Below, in pieces: positions 1 through 8,360 of a stretch of DNA of 61,194 nt. Position 1 is the stretch's first letter, and each line of letters starts with the position of its first letter. The notes under the pieces were generated by a model that was given only the letters and a program-made list of their open reading frames with translations, did not search any database and had not been told where the DNA came from. The position numbers and the translations under genes are program-made. The DNA comes from Pelagibacterales bacterium SAG-MED13 (GTDB lineage Bacteria; Pseudomonadota; Alphaproteobacteria; Pelagibacterales; Pelagibacteraceae): the NCBI GenBank assembly GCA_014654165.1, contig JACWDK010000005.1, forward strand, positions 1 to 61,194. Reading direction: 5' to 3'.

Positions 1-246
1 AGCCATCACGTATAATCTTTCGCCAAGTAATAATGCTTCTGTTATTTCTTTTCTTCCATGACCAAGAGGATTACAAAACAAACCCGAGCTTGCATCAATT
101 TGGGTTTTTCCATGGTGTGTTTTAAGATAGACACCTTTTGCTTCAGTAATTAATCTAGGATTTTTTTTAAAATCTTTATTGGATGTAAACGGCATCCAAT
201 GTTCATTTAGAGAATTAGGAATATTTGTTCTATTTTCTGAGCTCAT
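1..246 (-). CDS. Class III aminotransferase, N-terminal fragment (taurine/omega-amino acid-pyruvate type), chimeric at window edge
   Basis: Reads leftward from ATG at 246. The N-terminus has the EHWMPFT, GVYL and DASSGLFC..GHGRKEI segments typical of PLP-dependent omega-amino acid:pyruvate aminotransferases. Only about 68 codons (246 down to about 41) are genuine. Bases 1-40 are an exact reverse complement of 2081-2120 in tauB and continue the frame as ALLLGERLYVMA, which belongs to the ABC ATPase. It diverges from tauABC, so a taurine-pyruvate aminotransferase producing sulfoacetaldehyde is a reasonable inference. The family is clear but the substrate cannot be read from this fragment. Confidence 0.75.
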   Translation of the reverse strand, partial: MSSENRTNIPNSLNEHWMPFTSNKDFKKNPRLITEAKGVYLKTHHGKTQIDASSGLFCNPLGHGRKEITEALLLGERLYVMA

Positions 247-349
247 AATTAATTATTATTTAAGTGTTTTTAAATTAATAGACTAAATTTGTTTGTTTGC
301 TAGAAATTTATTAAAACTCAAATTGGACTAATCATACAATACAACTTTA

Positions 350-393
350 AATTGTACAATTGAAAAATTTGCAATTCTGGTTCCAGTTATAAT
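350..393 (+). promoter_or_regulatory. Possible tauA promoter region
   Basis: The divergent spacer 247-460 holds a TATAAT hexamer at 388-393. Just upstream are the small inverted repeat CTGGttCCAG (377-386) and the palindrome AATTGTACAATT (350-361). No well-spaced -35 hexamer is evident. Short palindromes are expected by chance at this base composition, so this is only a suggestion. tauA itself has an RBS-like AGGGGA at about 451-456. Confidence 0.25.
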
Positions 394-460
394 TTGTTTT
401 ACTTCTATTCAAAATTGAATTTAAATATCTACAATTAAATAATTAAAGATAGGGGAATAA

Positions 461-1402
461 ATGAAAAAAATAATAAGTTTTCTTCTAGGATGTTTTGTAG
501 CTCTTAACTTAAGTATTTCTGCTGCTAATGCGGCTGCTAATGAAGTTAGAGTTGCTTATTTTCTAGAATGGCCAAGTCCAAATTTAGAGGATATGCAAAA
601 AAAAGCATTCGCTAAAGCTCTTGGTGTTCCAGTTAAATGGACAAATTTTACAAACGGTGGAGCAATGACTGATGCTATGCTTGCAGGAGATATAGATATT
701 TCTTATTCTCAAGGTTTAGTACCTTTCATTAACGCTGTTAAATCTAAAGCACCAATTAAACTAGTTGATATTGCTATGGAATACGGAATGGGAGGAACAA
801 CTTGTGTTACTTCTAATGCTTCTGGAATTACAAAAGCAAATGCTACTGAATTAGAAGGTAAGAAAGTTGCTGTTCCATTAGGAACAATGGCTGAATACGT
901 TTTTGATGAAAGTATGAAAGTTGTTGGAGCTGATAGAGGCAAAATGGATATTATCCAAATGGATCCTGAAGAAGGAGCTGCTGCATTAGTAAGTGGTGAT
1001 GTTGTAATGGCATGTTTATTTGGTGGTAACTCAATTAAAGCTGCTACTGCTGTAGGATCAAGACTTCTAACAGTAGACGAAGCTAGAGCTGCAGGTATTC
1101 TTGGAATAGATATTACTTCAGTAACTACAAAGTTTATGAAAGAAAATCCAGGTATGCTTAGAACTTTTATAGAAGTAACTCACGAAGCTAATGCTAGATA
1201 CAAAGCTGGTAAAAGCAATATGAGTGTTATGGCAAAAGCTTCAGAAATGAAAGTTGCTGATATGAAAGATACTTTAAGTGGATTTAAATTCCTAACTCCA
1301 GAAGAAACAAAAAGTTCTATGGAAAGTGGAAATCTTGATGCGTTCCTAAAAGGTATGGGAACTCCAAGAGGGAATGTAGACACTAGTTTCTTACCTTTAT
1401 AA
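461..1402 (+). CDS. tauA: Taurine ABC transporter, periplasmic substrate-binding protein TauA
   Basis: A 313-aa secreted binding protein. Residues 1-24 are a Sec signal peptide (MKK start, hydrophobic core, ANA cleavage site). The mature protein has the NMT1/TauA-type fold signature: an EVRVAYFLEWPSP strand, a GGAMTDAMLAGDIDISYSQG segment at about 68-86 and a VPLGTMAEYV segment. It should capture taurine or a related sulfonate for TauBC. It heads a co-directional tauABC set, with an RBS-like AGGGGA just upstream. A strong hairpin with a T-tract follows it, as is common after binding-protein genes that need excess expression. Exact ligand is inferred from the family and the neighbouring aminotransferase. 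Confidence 0.87.
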   Translation: MKKIISFLLGCFVALNLSISAANAAANEVRVAYFLEWPSPNLEDMQKKAFAKALGVPVKWTNFTNGGAMTDAMLAGDIDISYSQGLVPFINAVKSKAPIKLVDIAMEYGMGGTTCVTSNASGITKANATELEGKKVAVPLGTMAEYVFDESMKVVGADRGKMDIIQMDPEEGAAALVSGDVVMACLFGGNSIKAATAVGSRLLTVDEARAAGILGIDITSVTTKFMKENPGMLRTFIEVTHEANARYKAGKSNMSVMAKASEMKVADMKDTLSGFKFLTPEETKSSMESGNLDAFLKGMGTPRGNVDTSFLPL

Positions 1403-1423
1403 TCTAAAGGTATTTAAAATTTA

Positions 1424-1463
1424 AATAGGCGCCAATTAATATTTAATTGGTGCCTATTTTTTT
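1424..1463 (+). terminator. Hairpin with T-tract between tauA and tauB
   Basis: The arms AATAGGCGCCAATTAA (1424-1439) and TTAATTGGTGCCTATT (1443-1458) pair over 16 bp with one G-T, around a 3-nt loop. A T run (1457-1463) follows. This is a textbook intrinsic terminator inside the operon. Partial read-through or 3'-end protection of tauA mRNA would give more binding protein than ATPase and permease. Confidence 0.85.
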
Positions 1464-1487
1464 ATAGAATTTTTATTATAAGGATAT

Positions 1488-2288
1488 TTGATGAGTGATT
1501 TAGTTTCTCAAGATCTAAATATGATTTTTAAAACTCCCAAAGGAGAAACAGTACATGCATTAAAAGATTTAAATTTTACTTTAAAAAAAGGGGAACTGTT
1601 AACAGTTCTTGGGCCCTCTGGATGCGGAAAAACAACCTTATTAAATATTACCGCAGGATTTATTAGACCAACCTCAGGAATTATCAAATTAAATAATAAA
1701 GAAATAGATGGACCTGGTGTTGAAAGAGGAATGGTTTTTCAACAAGGTGCTTTGTTCGAATGGTTAACTGTTGCTGAAAACGTTGACTTCGGATTGAGAA
1801 TGAAAAATGAAGATTCAATTAAAACTTCTCAAAAAGTAAATGAATGGCTAGAAATAGTAGGTCTCAAGGGATTTGGGAACACTCCAACTTATCAATTATC
1901 TGGCGGTATGCAGCAAAGAGTAGCTTTAGCAAGATGTTTAATTAATGATCCTGATCTAATATTAATGGATGAGCCTCTGGGAGCTCTTGATGCTTTGACT
2001 AGAGAGAAAATGCAGTCTTTAGTTCTAAAAATTTGGAAAGAAACTGGGAAAACAATTATTTTAATTACTCACTCAGTTGAAGAAGCATTATTACTTGGCG
2101 AAAGATTATACGTGATGGCTCCAAGACCAGGAAGAATTCATAAGGAATATAATCTTCCATTTGCATCAATGGGTTTGAAAGAAGATCTAAGGGAGATAAA
2201 AAAGAATAAAGATTTTGGTGAAAAAAGAGAAGAAATTCTTGAAATGATTTGGAATATGGAGGAAGAAATTATGGGGAAAGAAATCTAA
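1488..2288 (+). CDS. tauB: Taurine ABC transporter ATP-binding protein TauB
   Basis: A 266-aa ABC ATPase of the nitrate/sulfonate/taurine subfamily. It has Walker A GPSGCGKTT (42-50), Q-loop FQQGALFEW (84-92), signature LSGGMQQR (137-144), Walker B LILMDEP (157-163) and H-loop H195. It powers import through TauC. An in-frame second Met follows the first, so the start could be one codon later. Its stop is immediately followed by the tauC ATG. Bases 2081-2120 recur inverted at the very start of the window. That duplication is most simply a chimera at the contig end, not a feature of this gene. Confidence 0.9.
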   Translation: MMSDLVSQDLNMIFKTPKGETVHALKDLNFTLKKGELLTVLGPSGCGKTTLLNITAGFIRPTSGIIKLNNKEIDGPGVERGMVFQQGALFEWLTVAENVDFGLRMKNEDSIKTSQKVNEWLEIVGLKGFGNTPTYQLSGGMQQRVALARCLINDPDLILMDEPLGALDALTREKMQSLVLKIWKETGKTIILITHSVEEALLLGERLYVMAPRPGRIHKEYNLPFASMGLKEDLREIKKNKDFGEKREEILEMIWNMEEEIMGKEI

Positions 2289-4214
2289 ATGCTCACTCAA
2301 GCAGTAACTTTTTTAATTTTCTTTGCAGTTATTGGTTGCATTCTTTACGGAAGAAAATTGATTAAAACTGAAAAAGTAGATGCAGTTTTTGGAAATCCGG
2401 AAAGAGCATTAGGTGGTACTCACTGGGTAATTGTTGGAAGTAGTTTTCTTCTTTTGATATGGCTTTATTATTCATGGGATATTGCGAAAGGTTTTTATCC
2501 AAAATCTGCTAATGAACTTTGTCAAGTTGCAAAAGTAAATGACTCTTTGCTTGGATTGAAATACCAATTTCCTATAGAAGAAAGAGAGTTAAAAAGTACT
2601 TCACAAATTAAAAAAGAAAATAAGAACCTCAAGAATATCAATATTGAAATACAAAGCTCTGAGAACCTTAATAATGAGCAGAAAATAATCCTTGTTAGTT
2701 TTATTAATAAAACCAATCAGTTGATCCCATTATTAACTAATGAAGATTTACTTGAAAATGAAACTAAACAAAAAATATATGATATCACTGGTAAGATTAA
2801 TCTTTTAACAGAAAAATTTCAAAAACCTGATTATCCATTTGAAACTGAACAAGAACTTAATGACAGACTCAAGGCAGTAAGTGAAGAAGGAGGTTGGGGT
2901 ATCACAAAAATAGACGCAGGATCAGGAACGATTGAAAATACTATAGAAGTACCACTTATACCAGCAACAAACAAAGGTTTGAAATTTCACGCAGCAGCTC
3001 AAGAATTAAACTTAATAAGTGATGAATTTTTTAAGTTAAGAAATCACAATCCACGATTTAAAAATAAAATCAAAGAAATTAAAGATCAAATAAAAACTTA
3101 TAGAAAAAGTTTAGATGAATCTGAAGAAGTTGCCTCAAATTATGCAAAAAATATAATGAAAATTGCAAGAAGAATCGAATTTGCAAGCATATATCCACCT
3201 AATGCATTGGATATGATGCAAAATGCAATTATAAAATTTGAAAATGTACAAATAAAAGCTCAAGGTGGATTAAGATTTATTGATATACTTTTGTTTCCAG
3301 CAGGGACAATTGTTGCTAGCGGTCCAAGTTGTTCAGAACAAGGATCTGGAAGATGGTTGCCAAAACCTTCTGATACCCTTAATAAATTTATCTTAATGTC
3401 TAAACCTAGTGTGGGTTATAAAGATATCCCTCTTCTTTGGATAGATATGGTTGATGTTAGTAGAATGATTGGTTTTATTTTGCCTGACTGGATAGCAGAT
3501 ATTTTGCCTGGTGATTATCCCATTCATACTAATGATGGAATAGTAAAACAAAACTTCAAAGGCAATGTACTCAATATCGTTACTGGTAACTTCAAGCTAT
3601 TTAAAGTACCCGTTCCTTATGGCCATATATGGGACTCATTTATGAGAGTTTTTCTAGGATTAGTATTTGGTATTTTAATTGGTGTTCCACTTGGGTTATT
3701 TATGGGCTTAAATAGGTTTGCTAAAGGTTTTTTTGATCCTTTAATAGAACTTTATAGACCAGTCCCTCCTCTCGCTTGGGCTCCTTTAATTATTTCAGTT
3801 CTTGGAATAGACAATACTGGAAAAGTATTTTTATTATTTATGGTTTCATTATCTATAATGATAATTTCAGCTAGAGCTGGAGCCTCTGGTACACAATTAT
3901 CAAAAATTCATGCTGCTCATTCATTGGGTGCTTCTAAACGTCAAATCCTTAGATATGTAATATTTCCAAATTCTCTTCCAGAAATTTTAACTGGAATTAG
4001 GGTGGCTGTTGGAATGTGTTGGGGAACATTAGTTGCTGCTGAATTTTTAGCGGGAACCACCGGAATAGGATTTGTTGAAAATGTTGCTAAAAAATATTTT
4101 CAATATGAAGTTATATGGATAACAATCTTTATAATGGGAATGCTTGGATTGCTTTTTGATATTACTTTGAGGAAAATTATAGATAAGACTATACCTTGGC
4201 GTGGTAAGGGCTAA
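2289..4214 (+). CDS. tauC: Taurine-type ABC transporter permease with long N-terminal extension (TauC)
   Basis: At 641 aa it is more than twice the usual TauC length. The C-terminal 200 or so residues are a normal binding-protein-dependent permease, with TM helices from about 440 and an EAA-type loop (HSLGASKRQILRYVIFPNSLPE). The N-terminal half adds two TM segments (about 3-20 and 44-64), a long hydrophilic stretch (about 70-320) rich in Lys, Glu and Asn and probably helical, and another hydrophobic segment (about 326-348) with GPSC. It starts directly after the tauB stop, so it is translationally coupled. The extension is uninterrupted in frame. Its role is unknown. Confidence 0.82.
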   Translation: MLTQAVTFLIFFAVIGCILYGRKLIKTEKVDAVFGNPERALGGTHWVIVGSSFLLLIWLYYSWDIAKGFYPKSANELCQVAKVNDSLLGLKYQFPIEERELKSTSQIKKENKNLKNINIEIQSSENLNNEQKIILVSFINKTNQLIPLLTNEDLLENETKQKIYDITGKINLLTEKFQKPDYPFETEQELNDRLKAVSEEGGWGITKIDAGSGTIENTIEVPLIPATNKGLKFHAAAQELNLISDEFFKLRNHNPRFKNKIKEIKDQIKTYRKSLDESEEVASNYAKNIMKIARRIEFASIYPPNALDMMQNAIIKFENVQIKAQGGLRFIDILLFPAGTIVASGPSCSEQGSGRWLPKPSDTLNKFILMSKPSVGYKDIPLLWIDMVDVSRMIGFILPDWIADILPGDYPIHTNDGIVKQNFKGNVLNIVTGNFKLFKVPVPYGHIWDSFMRVFLGLVFGILIGVPLGLFMGLNRFAKGFFDPLIELYRPVPPLAWAPLIISVLGIDNTGKVFLLFMVSLSIMIISARAGASGTQLSKIHAAHSLGASKRQILRYVIFPNSLPEILTGIRVAVGMCWGTLVAAEFLAGTTGIGFVENVAKKYFQYEVIWITIFIMGMLGLLFDITLRKIIDKTIPWRGKG

Positions 4215-4219
4215 TTTTT

Positions 4220-4244
4220 AAATTGAAAGTAAAAATCAATTTTT
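4220..4244. terminator. Weak hairpin between convergent tauC and epimerase genes
   Basis: The arms AAATTGA and TCAATTT flank a 9-nt A-rich loop and are followed by Ts, in the 43-bp convergent spacer. The stem is all A/T except one G-C pair, so termination would be weak. Confidence 0.3.
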
Positions 4245-4257
4245 AATTATAAATAAT

Positions 4258-5271
4258 TTAAATCTCTTTATTTTTCCAAGTCGAGGGGGTTAAATCATTT
4301 ACTATTTCCAAATTAATATTATAGTCAAAGTTTCTTACGCCTCTTTTTTTAATATATTCGTATGTTTTTTCAATACCTGTCTTCAAAGATGTAGTTGTTT
4401 TGTATCCAAGCAGTCTTCTCGCTTTATCAGCTGAACATAAAGCATGTTTCACTTCTCGTGGTCTTTCTTTTTTGTATATAGGTTCAGAATTAAAACCTGA
4501 TACATTTGCACAAATTTCTGCTACTTTATTAACTGTTACAAATTCCTCATCTGGACCAATATTGATAACTTCAGTATGGAGATTTTTTTGATCTAACATT
4601 GGAACTAAGCAACTTATACAGTCATCAATGTATGAAAAGCATCTTTGTTGTTCTCCATCTCCATAAATAATAGGCTGTTTCTTTTGCATCATTCTGTTTA
4701 ACATAATTGAGACTACATTTCTGAATGGATCATCATATTTTTGTTTAGGACCAATTATATTGTGAGGAACTGCAATTACATATTCAATGTTATTTAACTC
4801 ACAAAGATTAGCTAATACCTTTTCTGCTGCAACTTTTGAAATTGCATACGGATCTACTGGTTGTGGTTCCATATCTTCAGTAAATGGTGTTTTTAAATCT
4901 CCATATCTTGCCATAGAAGAACAATAAATAATTCTTTTAACTTTTTCATTCACAGCAGCAGTGAAAATAGAAACTGATGCTAAATAATTATTTTTAGTAA
5001 TTTCATAAGGAGAAAATACTGATAAACCCTCATGGGCTGTTGCAGCACAGTGATACACTACATCAACATTTTTCATAATCGTTTGAACTTTTGATAAATC
5101 ACAACAATCAATTTTATGAAACTCTATTTTCTCGGATATATTATCTTCATATCCTCCCATCATGTTATCTATGCCAATGATTTGATGGCCTAAATTATAA
5201 AGTTTTTCTGCTAAATGGGAGCCTAAAAAACCTGCAACACCTGTGATTAATATTTTATATTTTTTTGACAC
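4258..5271 (-). CDS. NAD-dependent nucleotide-sugar epimerase/dehydratase (GalE-like SDR)
   Basis: A 337-aa extended short-chain dehydrogenase. The N-terminal NAD-binding motif GVAGFLG is at 11-17, the catalytic Ser is in CSSM (about 118-119), and Y142xxxK146 (PYAISK) is present. A substrate-binding YGDGEQQRCFSYIDD segment lies near 215-230. It should interconvert UDP- or other NDP-hexoses for surface glycans. It belongs to the glycan block and lies downstream of the GT17 gene in the same direction. The exact sugar is not readable. Confidence 0.82.
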   Translation of the reverse strand: MSKKYKILITGVAGFLGSHLAEKLYNLGHQIIGIDNMMGGYEDNISEKIEFHKIDCCDLSKVQTIMKNVDVVYHCAATAHEGLSVFSPYEITKNNYLASVSIFTAAVNEKVKRIIYCSSMARYGDLKTPFTEDMEPQPVDPYAISKVAAEKVLANLCELNNIEYVIAVPHNIIGPKQKYDDPFRNVVSIMLNRMMQKKQPIIYGDGEQQRCFSYIDDCISCLVPMLDQKNLHTEVINIGPDEEFVTVNKVAEICANVSGFNSEPIYKKERPREVKHALCSADKARRLLGYKTTTSLKTGIEKTYEYIKKRGVRNFDYNINLEIVNDLTPSTWKNKEI

Positions 5272-5323
5272 GAGTTTCTTATACTAATTTTATTTTTTAT
5301 TTCAAATTAATATAAATCTTCTA

Positions 5324-6217
5324 TTAGTCCTCATCTATAAAATCTTTAAATTTCTCTTTATTGGAAACTATAAAGTGTGGTAATCTTGATATATCATAAA
5401 GATCAAGTTTAAATTCACTGCTGTATTTATTGCTTTTTGAGTCTGCTAAATGATCATGGTCTATAACTCTTCTTTGAATTAAATCTCTAATTTTTTCTGG
5501 ACTTTTTTTTGATGCTCTATATTCATCATGATGCTCAGCATCTAATTCTTTTTTATGAATTTCTTCTGGACTTATAACTCTAGTAAAATGCCAACCACCA
5601 TTTTTAACAATTTCTACATTAATATATTTATCTTTTTTAAAAAAAGTATCTAATCTGAAAAACGAATATTTTTTAGGTTTTATTTGCCTTAACCATTCAA
5701 AATTTAACAAATCCTTTTTTTTAATTGCTCGAGTACCATACCATTTTATCCTATTACAAAATAAATTAAATTTGTAATAAAATAGATCCTGTTCAAAAAT
5801 AATAATTTTATTTTTATTTGTCTCCTCAAATGATGTCATATTTGGTATTTCATCATTATCACTATAAAATATATAATCTTCAGGACTTGAAACAGATTTT
5901 ACTGCCTCTAAAAGTTTATTTCTTTGATGAGCTATCCTTTTAACTGCATTAATTCTGTAATGCATCGGATTCTCAACTTTATTTATTGGATCTTCATATA
6001 TTATATCATACGGTTCATCATCTACTGAGATATAAATTATTTTATGTTTAAATTTTGGAAAATTGTTCACATTAAAATTTAATTTTTTTTTTCTTCCTGA
6101 ATGGGAAAATGATGCTTCGCAGACAATAAATTTATCAAAATACTTATCTAAAATATTTAACCGAGTATCCAAAATCAAATCTTCGTCATAATAAAGAGTG
6201 CAATCAAATAATTTCAT
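5324..6217 (-). CDS. Glycosyltransferase family 17 protein
   Basis: A 297-aa protein with the GT17 hallmarks: N-terminal KLFDCTLYYDEDLILDTRL, the VCEASFSHSGRKK segment, a SDNDEIPN acidic motif (about 117-124) and a late GGWHFTRVISPEEI. The family is best known for eukaryotic N-acetylglucosaminyltransferase III, but members occur in bacterial and viral glycan clusters. It probably adds a sugar to a lipopolysaccharide or capsule chain, without signal peptide or TM helix. It is co-directional with the downstream epimerase and diverges from the next epimerase pair. Donor and acceptor are unknown. Confidence 0.75.
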   Translation of the reverse strand: MKLFDCTLYYDEDLILDTRLNILDKYFDKFIVCEASFSHSGRKKKLNFNVNNFPKFKHKIIYISVDDEPYDIIYEDPINKVENPMHYRINAVKRIAHQRNKLLEAVKSVSSPEDYIFYSDNDEIPNMTSFEETNKNKIIIFEQDLFYYKFNLFCNRIKWYGTRAIKKKDLLNFEWLRQIKPKKYSFFRLDTFFKKDKYINVEIVKNGGWHFTRVISPEEIHKKELDAEHHDEYRASKKSPEKIRDLIQRRVIDHDHLADSKSNKYSSEFKLDLYDISRLPHFIVSNKEKFKDFIDED

Positions 6218-6288
6218 AAGTTAATTCTTATTTTTATCGAATAAGATTGTTTAAACTATTATAATTATTTACAAAAGAAAGTAAAAAT

Positions 6289-7311
6289 ATGAGAATTTTA
6301 ATTACAGGTGGTTGTGGTTTTGTTGGTACTAATTTGGCTCTATATTTAAGCTCAAAAGGATTTGTTATAGATAGCTTTGATAATCTCTCAAGGAAAGGTT
6401 CGAAGTACAACTTAAATCTTTTAAAAAAAAAAAAAATTAAAAACTATAAATTTGATATCACCAATTTATCTGAACTTAAAAAACTACCTAAATATAATTT
6501 GATATTAGATTGTTGTGCAGAGGCGGCAGTAGAGGTTTCTAAAAAAGACATAGATAAAGTTATAAATACAAATCTAATTGGAACTATAAATATTTTAAAA
6601 AAAGCAAAGAAAGATAACTCAAATATTATATTTCTTTCTAGTAGTAGAATTTATCCATTAAAAGTGCTCAATAATGTAATTAAGAAAAAAATTATTAATT
6701 CAACAATCAGAATAAATAAAATGTTTGGAGAAAAAGATAATATCCAAGGTCCAAAGACAATATATGGTTTAACTAAACTTGCGTCAGAAATGTTTATAGA
6801 AGAATTCTCTTATGCATTTGGTTTAAAATATATTATTAATAGATGTGGCGTAATATCAGGACCTCTTCAATTTGGGAAGCAAGATCAAGGTTTTGTGAGT
6901 TTGTGGATATGGAATCATATAAATAAAAAGAATATGAAATATATAGGTTATGGTGGATATGGAAATCAAATTAGAGATGTACTGCATATTAAGGATTTAT
7001 GTGAATTGATTTTTTTACAAATTAAAAAATTCAACAAATTTAATAATATGTTATTTACAGTTGGTGGTTCAAAAAAAAGCAATACCTCGCTCAAACAATT
7101 AACTGTAATGTGTAGAAAAGTAACAAAAAATAAAATTAAATTTAAAAGAATTTCAAAAACATCAATATACGATATTCCTTATTTTATAACTGATAATAGC
7201 CTTGTTACAAAAATATATAACTGGAAGCCTAAAAGAAATATTTTTGAAGTTGTTTACGACACTTTTTTATGGTTAAAAAAAGAAAAAATAAAAATAAATA
7301 AATATTTCTAA
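6289..7311 (+). CDS. NAD-dependent sugar epimerase (CDP-paratose/tyvelose epimerase-like)
   Basis: A 340-aa extended SDR with NAD motif GGCGFVG (7-13), SSSR (117-120) and catalytic Y159xxxK163 (YGLTK). The GYGGYGNQIRDVLHIKDL segment near 222-239 is the substrate-domain signature seen in CDP-paratose 2-epimerase-like proteins. Likely makes a sugar nucleotide for the local glycan. Its stop overlaps the ATG of the next epimerase by one base. Codons 45-49 are built on a run of 14 A (6423-6436), a likely slippage site. Confidence 0.8.
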   Translation: MRILITGGCGFVGTNLALYLSSKGFVIDSFDNLSRKGSKYNLNLLKKKKIKNYKFDITNLSELKKLPKYNLILDCCAEAAVEVSKKDIDKVINTNLIGTINILKKAKKDNSNIIFLSSSRIYPLKVLNNVIKKKIINSTIRINKMFGEKDNIQGPKTIYGLTKLASEMFIEEFSYAFGLKYIINRCGVISGPLQFGKQDQGFVSLWIWNHINKKNMKYIGYGGYGNQIRDVLHIKDLCELIFLQIKKFNKFNNMLFTVGGSKKSNTSLKQLTVMCRKVTKNKIKFKRISKTSIYDIPYFITDNSLVTKIYNWKPKRNIFEVVYDTFLWLKKEKIKINKYF

Positions 7312-8360
7312 TGTCATTAGCTATTATTACAGGTTCAACTGGATTAGTTGGATCAGAGGCTGTAAATTTTTTTCATGATAAAGGGTTTGATGTATTAGGT
7401 ATAGATAATAATTTAAGAAAATTTTTTTTTGGTAAAAGTGGATCTACTTCTTGGGTAAAATCAAAACTTTTAAAAAGAAACAAAAATTTTAAAAATTATA
7501 GTATTGATATAAGAAATTTAAAAAGTTTAGAAAAAATCTTTAAAGATTGCTCTAAAAGAATTTCGATAATAATTCATTGTGCAGCACAACCTTCTCATGA
7601 TTATGGTAAAAATTTTCCTTTTTTAGATTTTAATATTAATGCTACAGGAACTCTAAATCTTCTAGAATTAACAAAAAAATATTCCCCAAATGTGCCTTTT
7701 ATATTTATGTCAACTAACAAGGTTTATGGTGATAATCCTAATAAACTTAAGATTTATGAAAAAAATACAAGATGGGAATTAAGTAAAACTGATAAAAATT
7801 ATAAAGGTATAAAAGAAAATTTTTCTATAGATAACGCAACTCATAGTTTCTTTGGGGTTTCTAAAACTTATGCAGATTTAATTGTACAAGAATATGGAAA
7901 AAATATTGGCTTAAAAACTGTTTGTTTTAGAGCAGGTTGTATAACAGGTCCAAATCATAGTGGTGCAAATCTTCACGGTTTTTTATCTTATCTTGTCAAA
8001 ACAAGTTTAATTAAGAAAAAATATAATTTAATTGGATACAAAGGAAAACAGGTAAGAGACAATCTTCACAGTAATGATCTTATAAAATGTTTTTGGGAAT
8101 TTTTTAAAAAACCAAAAAATGGTGAAATTTATAATATAGGTGGTGGCAGATATTCAAATTGTTCGATTATTGAAGCTTTAGATCTAATAGAAAAGATTTC
8201 TAAAATAGAGATTAATAAAAATATTTTGAAAACACCAAGAGTTGGTGATCATATATGGTATATATCAGATACATCAAAATTTAAAAAAGACTACCCTAAT
8301 TGGAAGCAAAAATATGATACTAAAAAAATTATAAAGGAATTAATTGAACATCAAAAATAA
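7311..8360 (+). CDS. NAD-dependent sugar epimerase (RfbE/CDP-paratose 2-epimerase-like)
   Basis: A 349-aa extended SDR with NAD motif GSTGLVG (8-14), CAAQPSHDYG (90-99), ITGPNHSGANLHGFLSY (around 215-231) and a GKQVRDNLHSNDL segment. The usual catalytic YxxxK is FGVSK (F181, K185), so the Tyr is replaced by Phe. From memory this Phe recurs in this RfbE-like branch, so it need not mean loss of activity. Translationally coupled to the preceding epimerase (1-bp overlap) and to the following dehydrogenase (17-bp overlap), suggesting one sugar-nucleotide pathway. Confidence 0.78.
   Translation: MSLAIITGSTGLVGSEAVNFFHDKGFDVLGIDNNLRKFFFGKSGSTSWVKSKLLKRNKNFKNYSIDIRNLKSLEKIFKDCSKRISIIIHCAAQPSHDYGKNFPFLDFNINATGTLNLLELTKKYSPNVPFIFMSTNKVYGDNPNKLKIYEKNTRWELSKTDKNYKGIKENFSIDNATHSFFGVSKTYADLIVQEYGKNIGLKTVCFRAGCITGPNHSGANLHGFLSYLVKTSLIKKKYNLIGYKGKQVRDNLHSNDLIKCFWEFFKKPKNGEIYNIGGGRYSNCSIIEALDLIEKISKIEINKNILKTPRVGDHIWYISDTSKFKKDYPNWKQKYDTKKIIKELIEHQK

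Noticed and set aside
350-361. Perfect 12-bp palindrome AATTGTACAATT as a tau operator
   Set aside because: A palindrome of this size is expected about every 1-2 kb in such AT-rich DNA, so alone it is not evidence of an operator.
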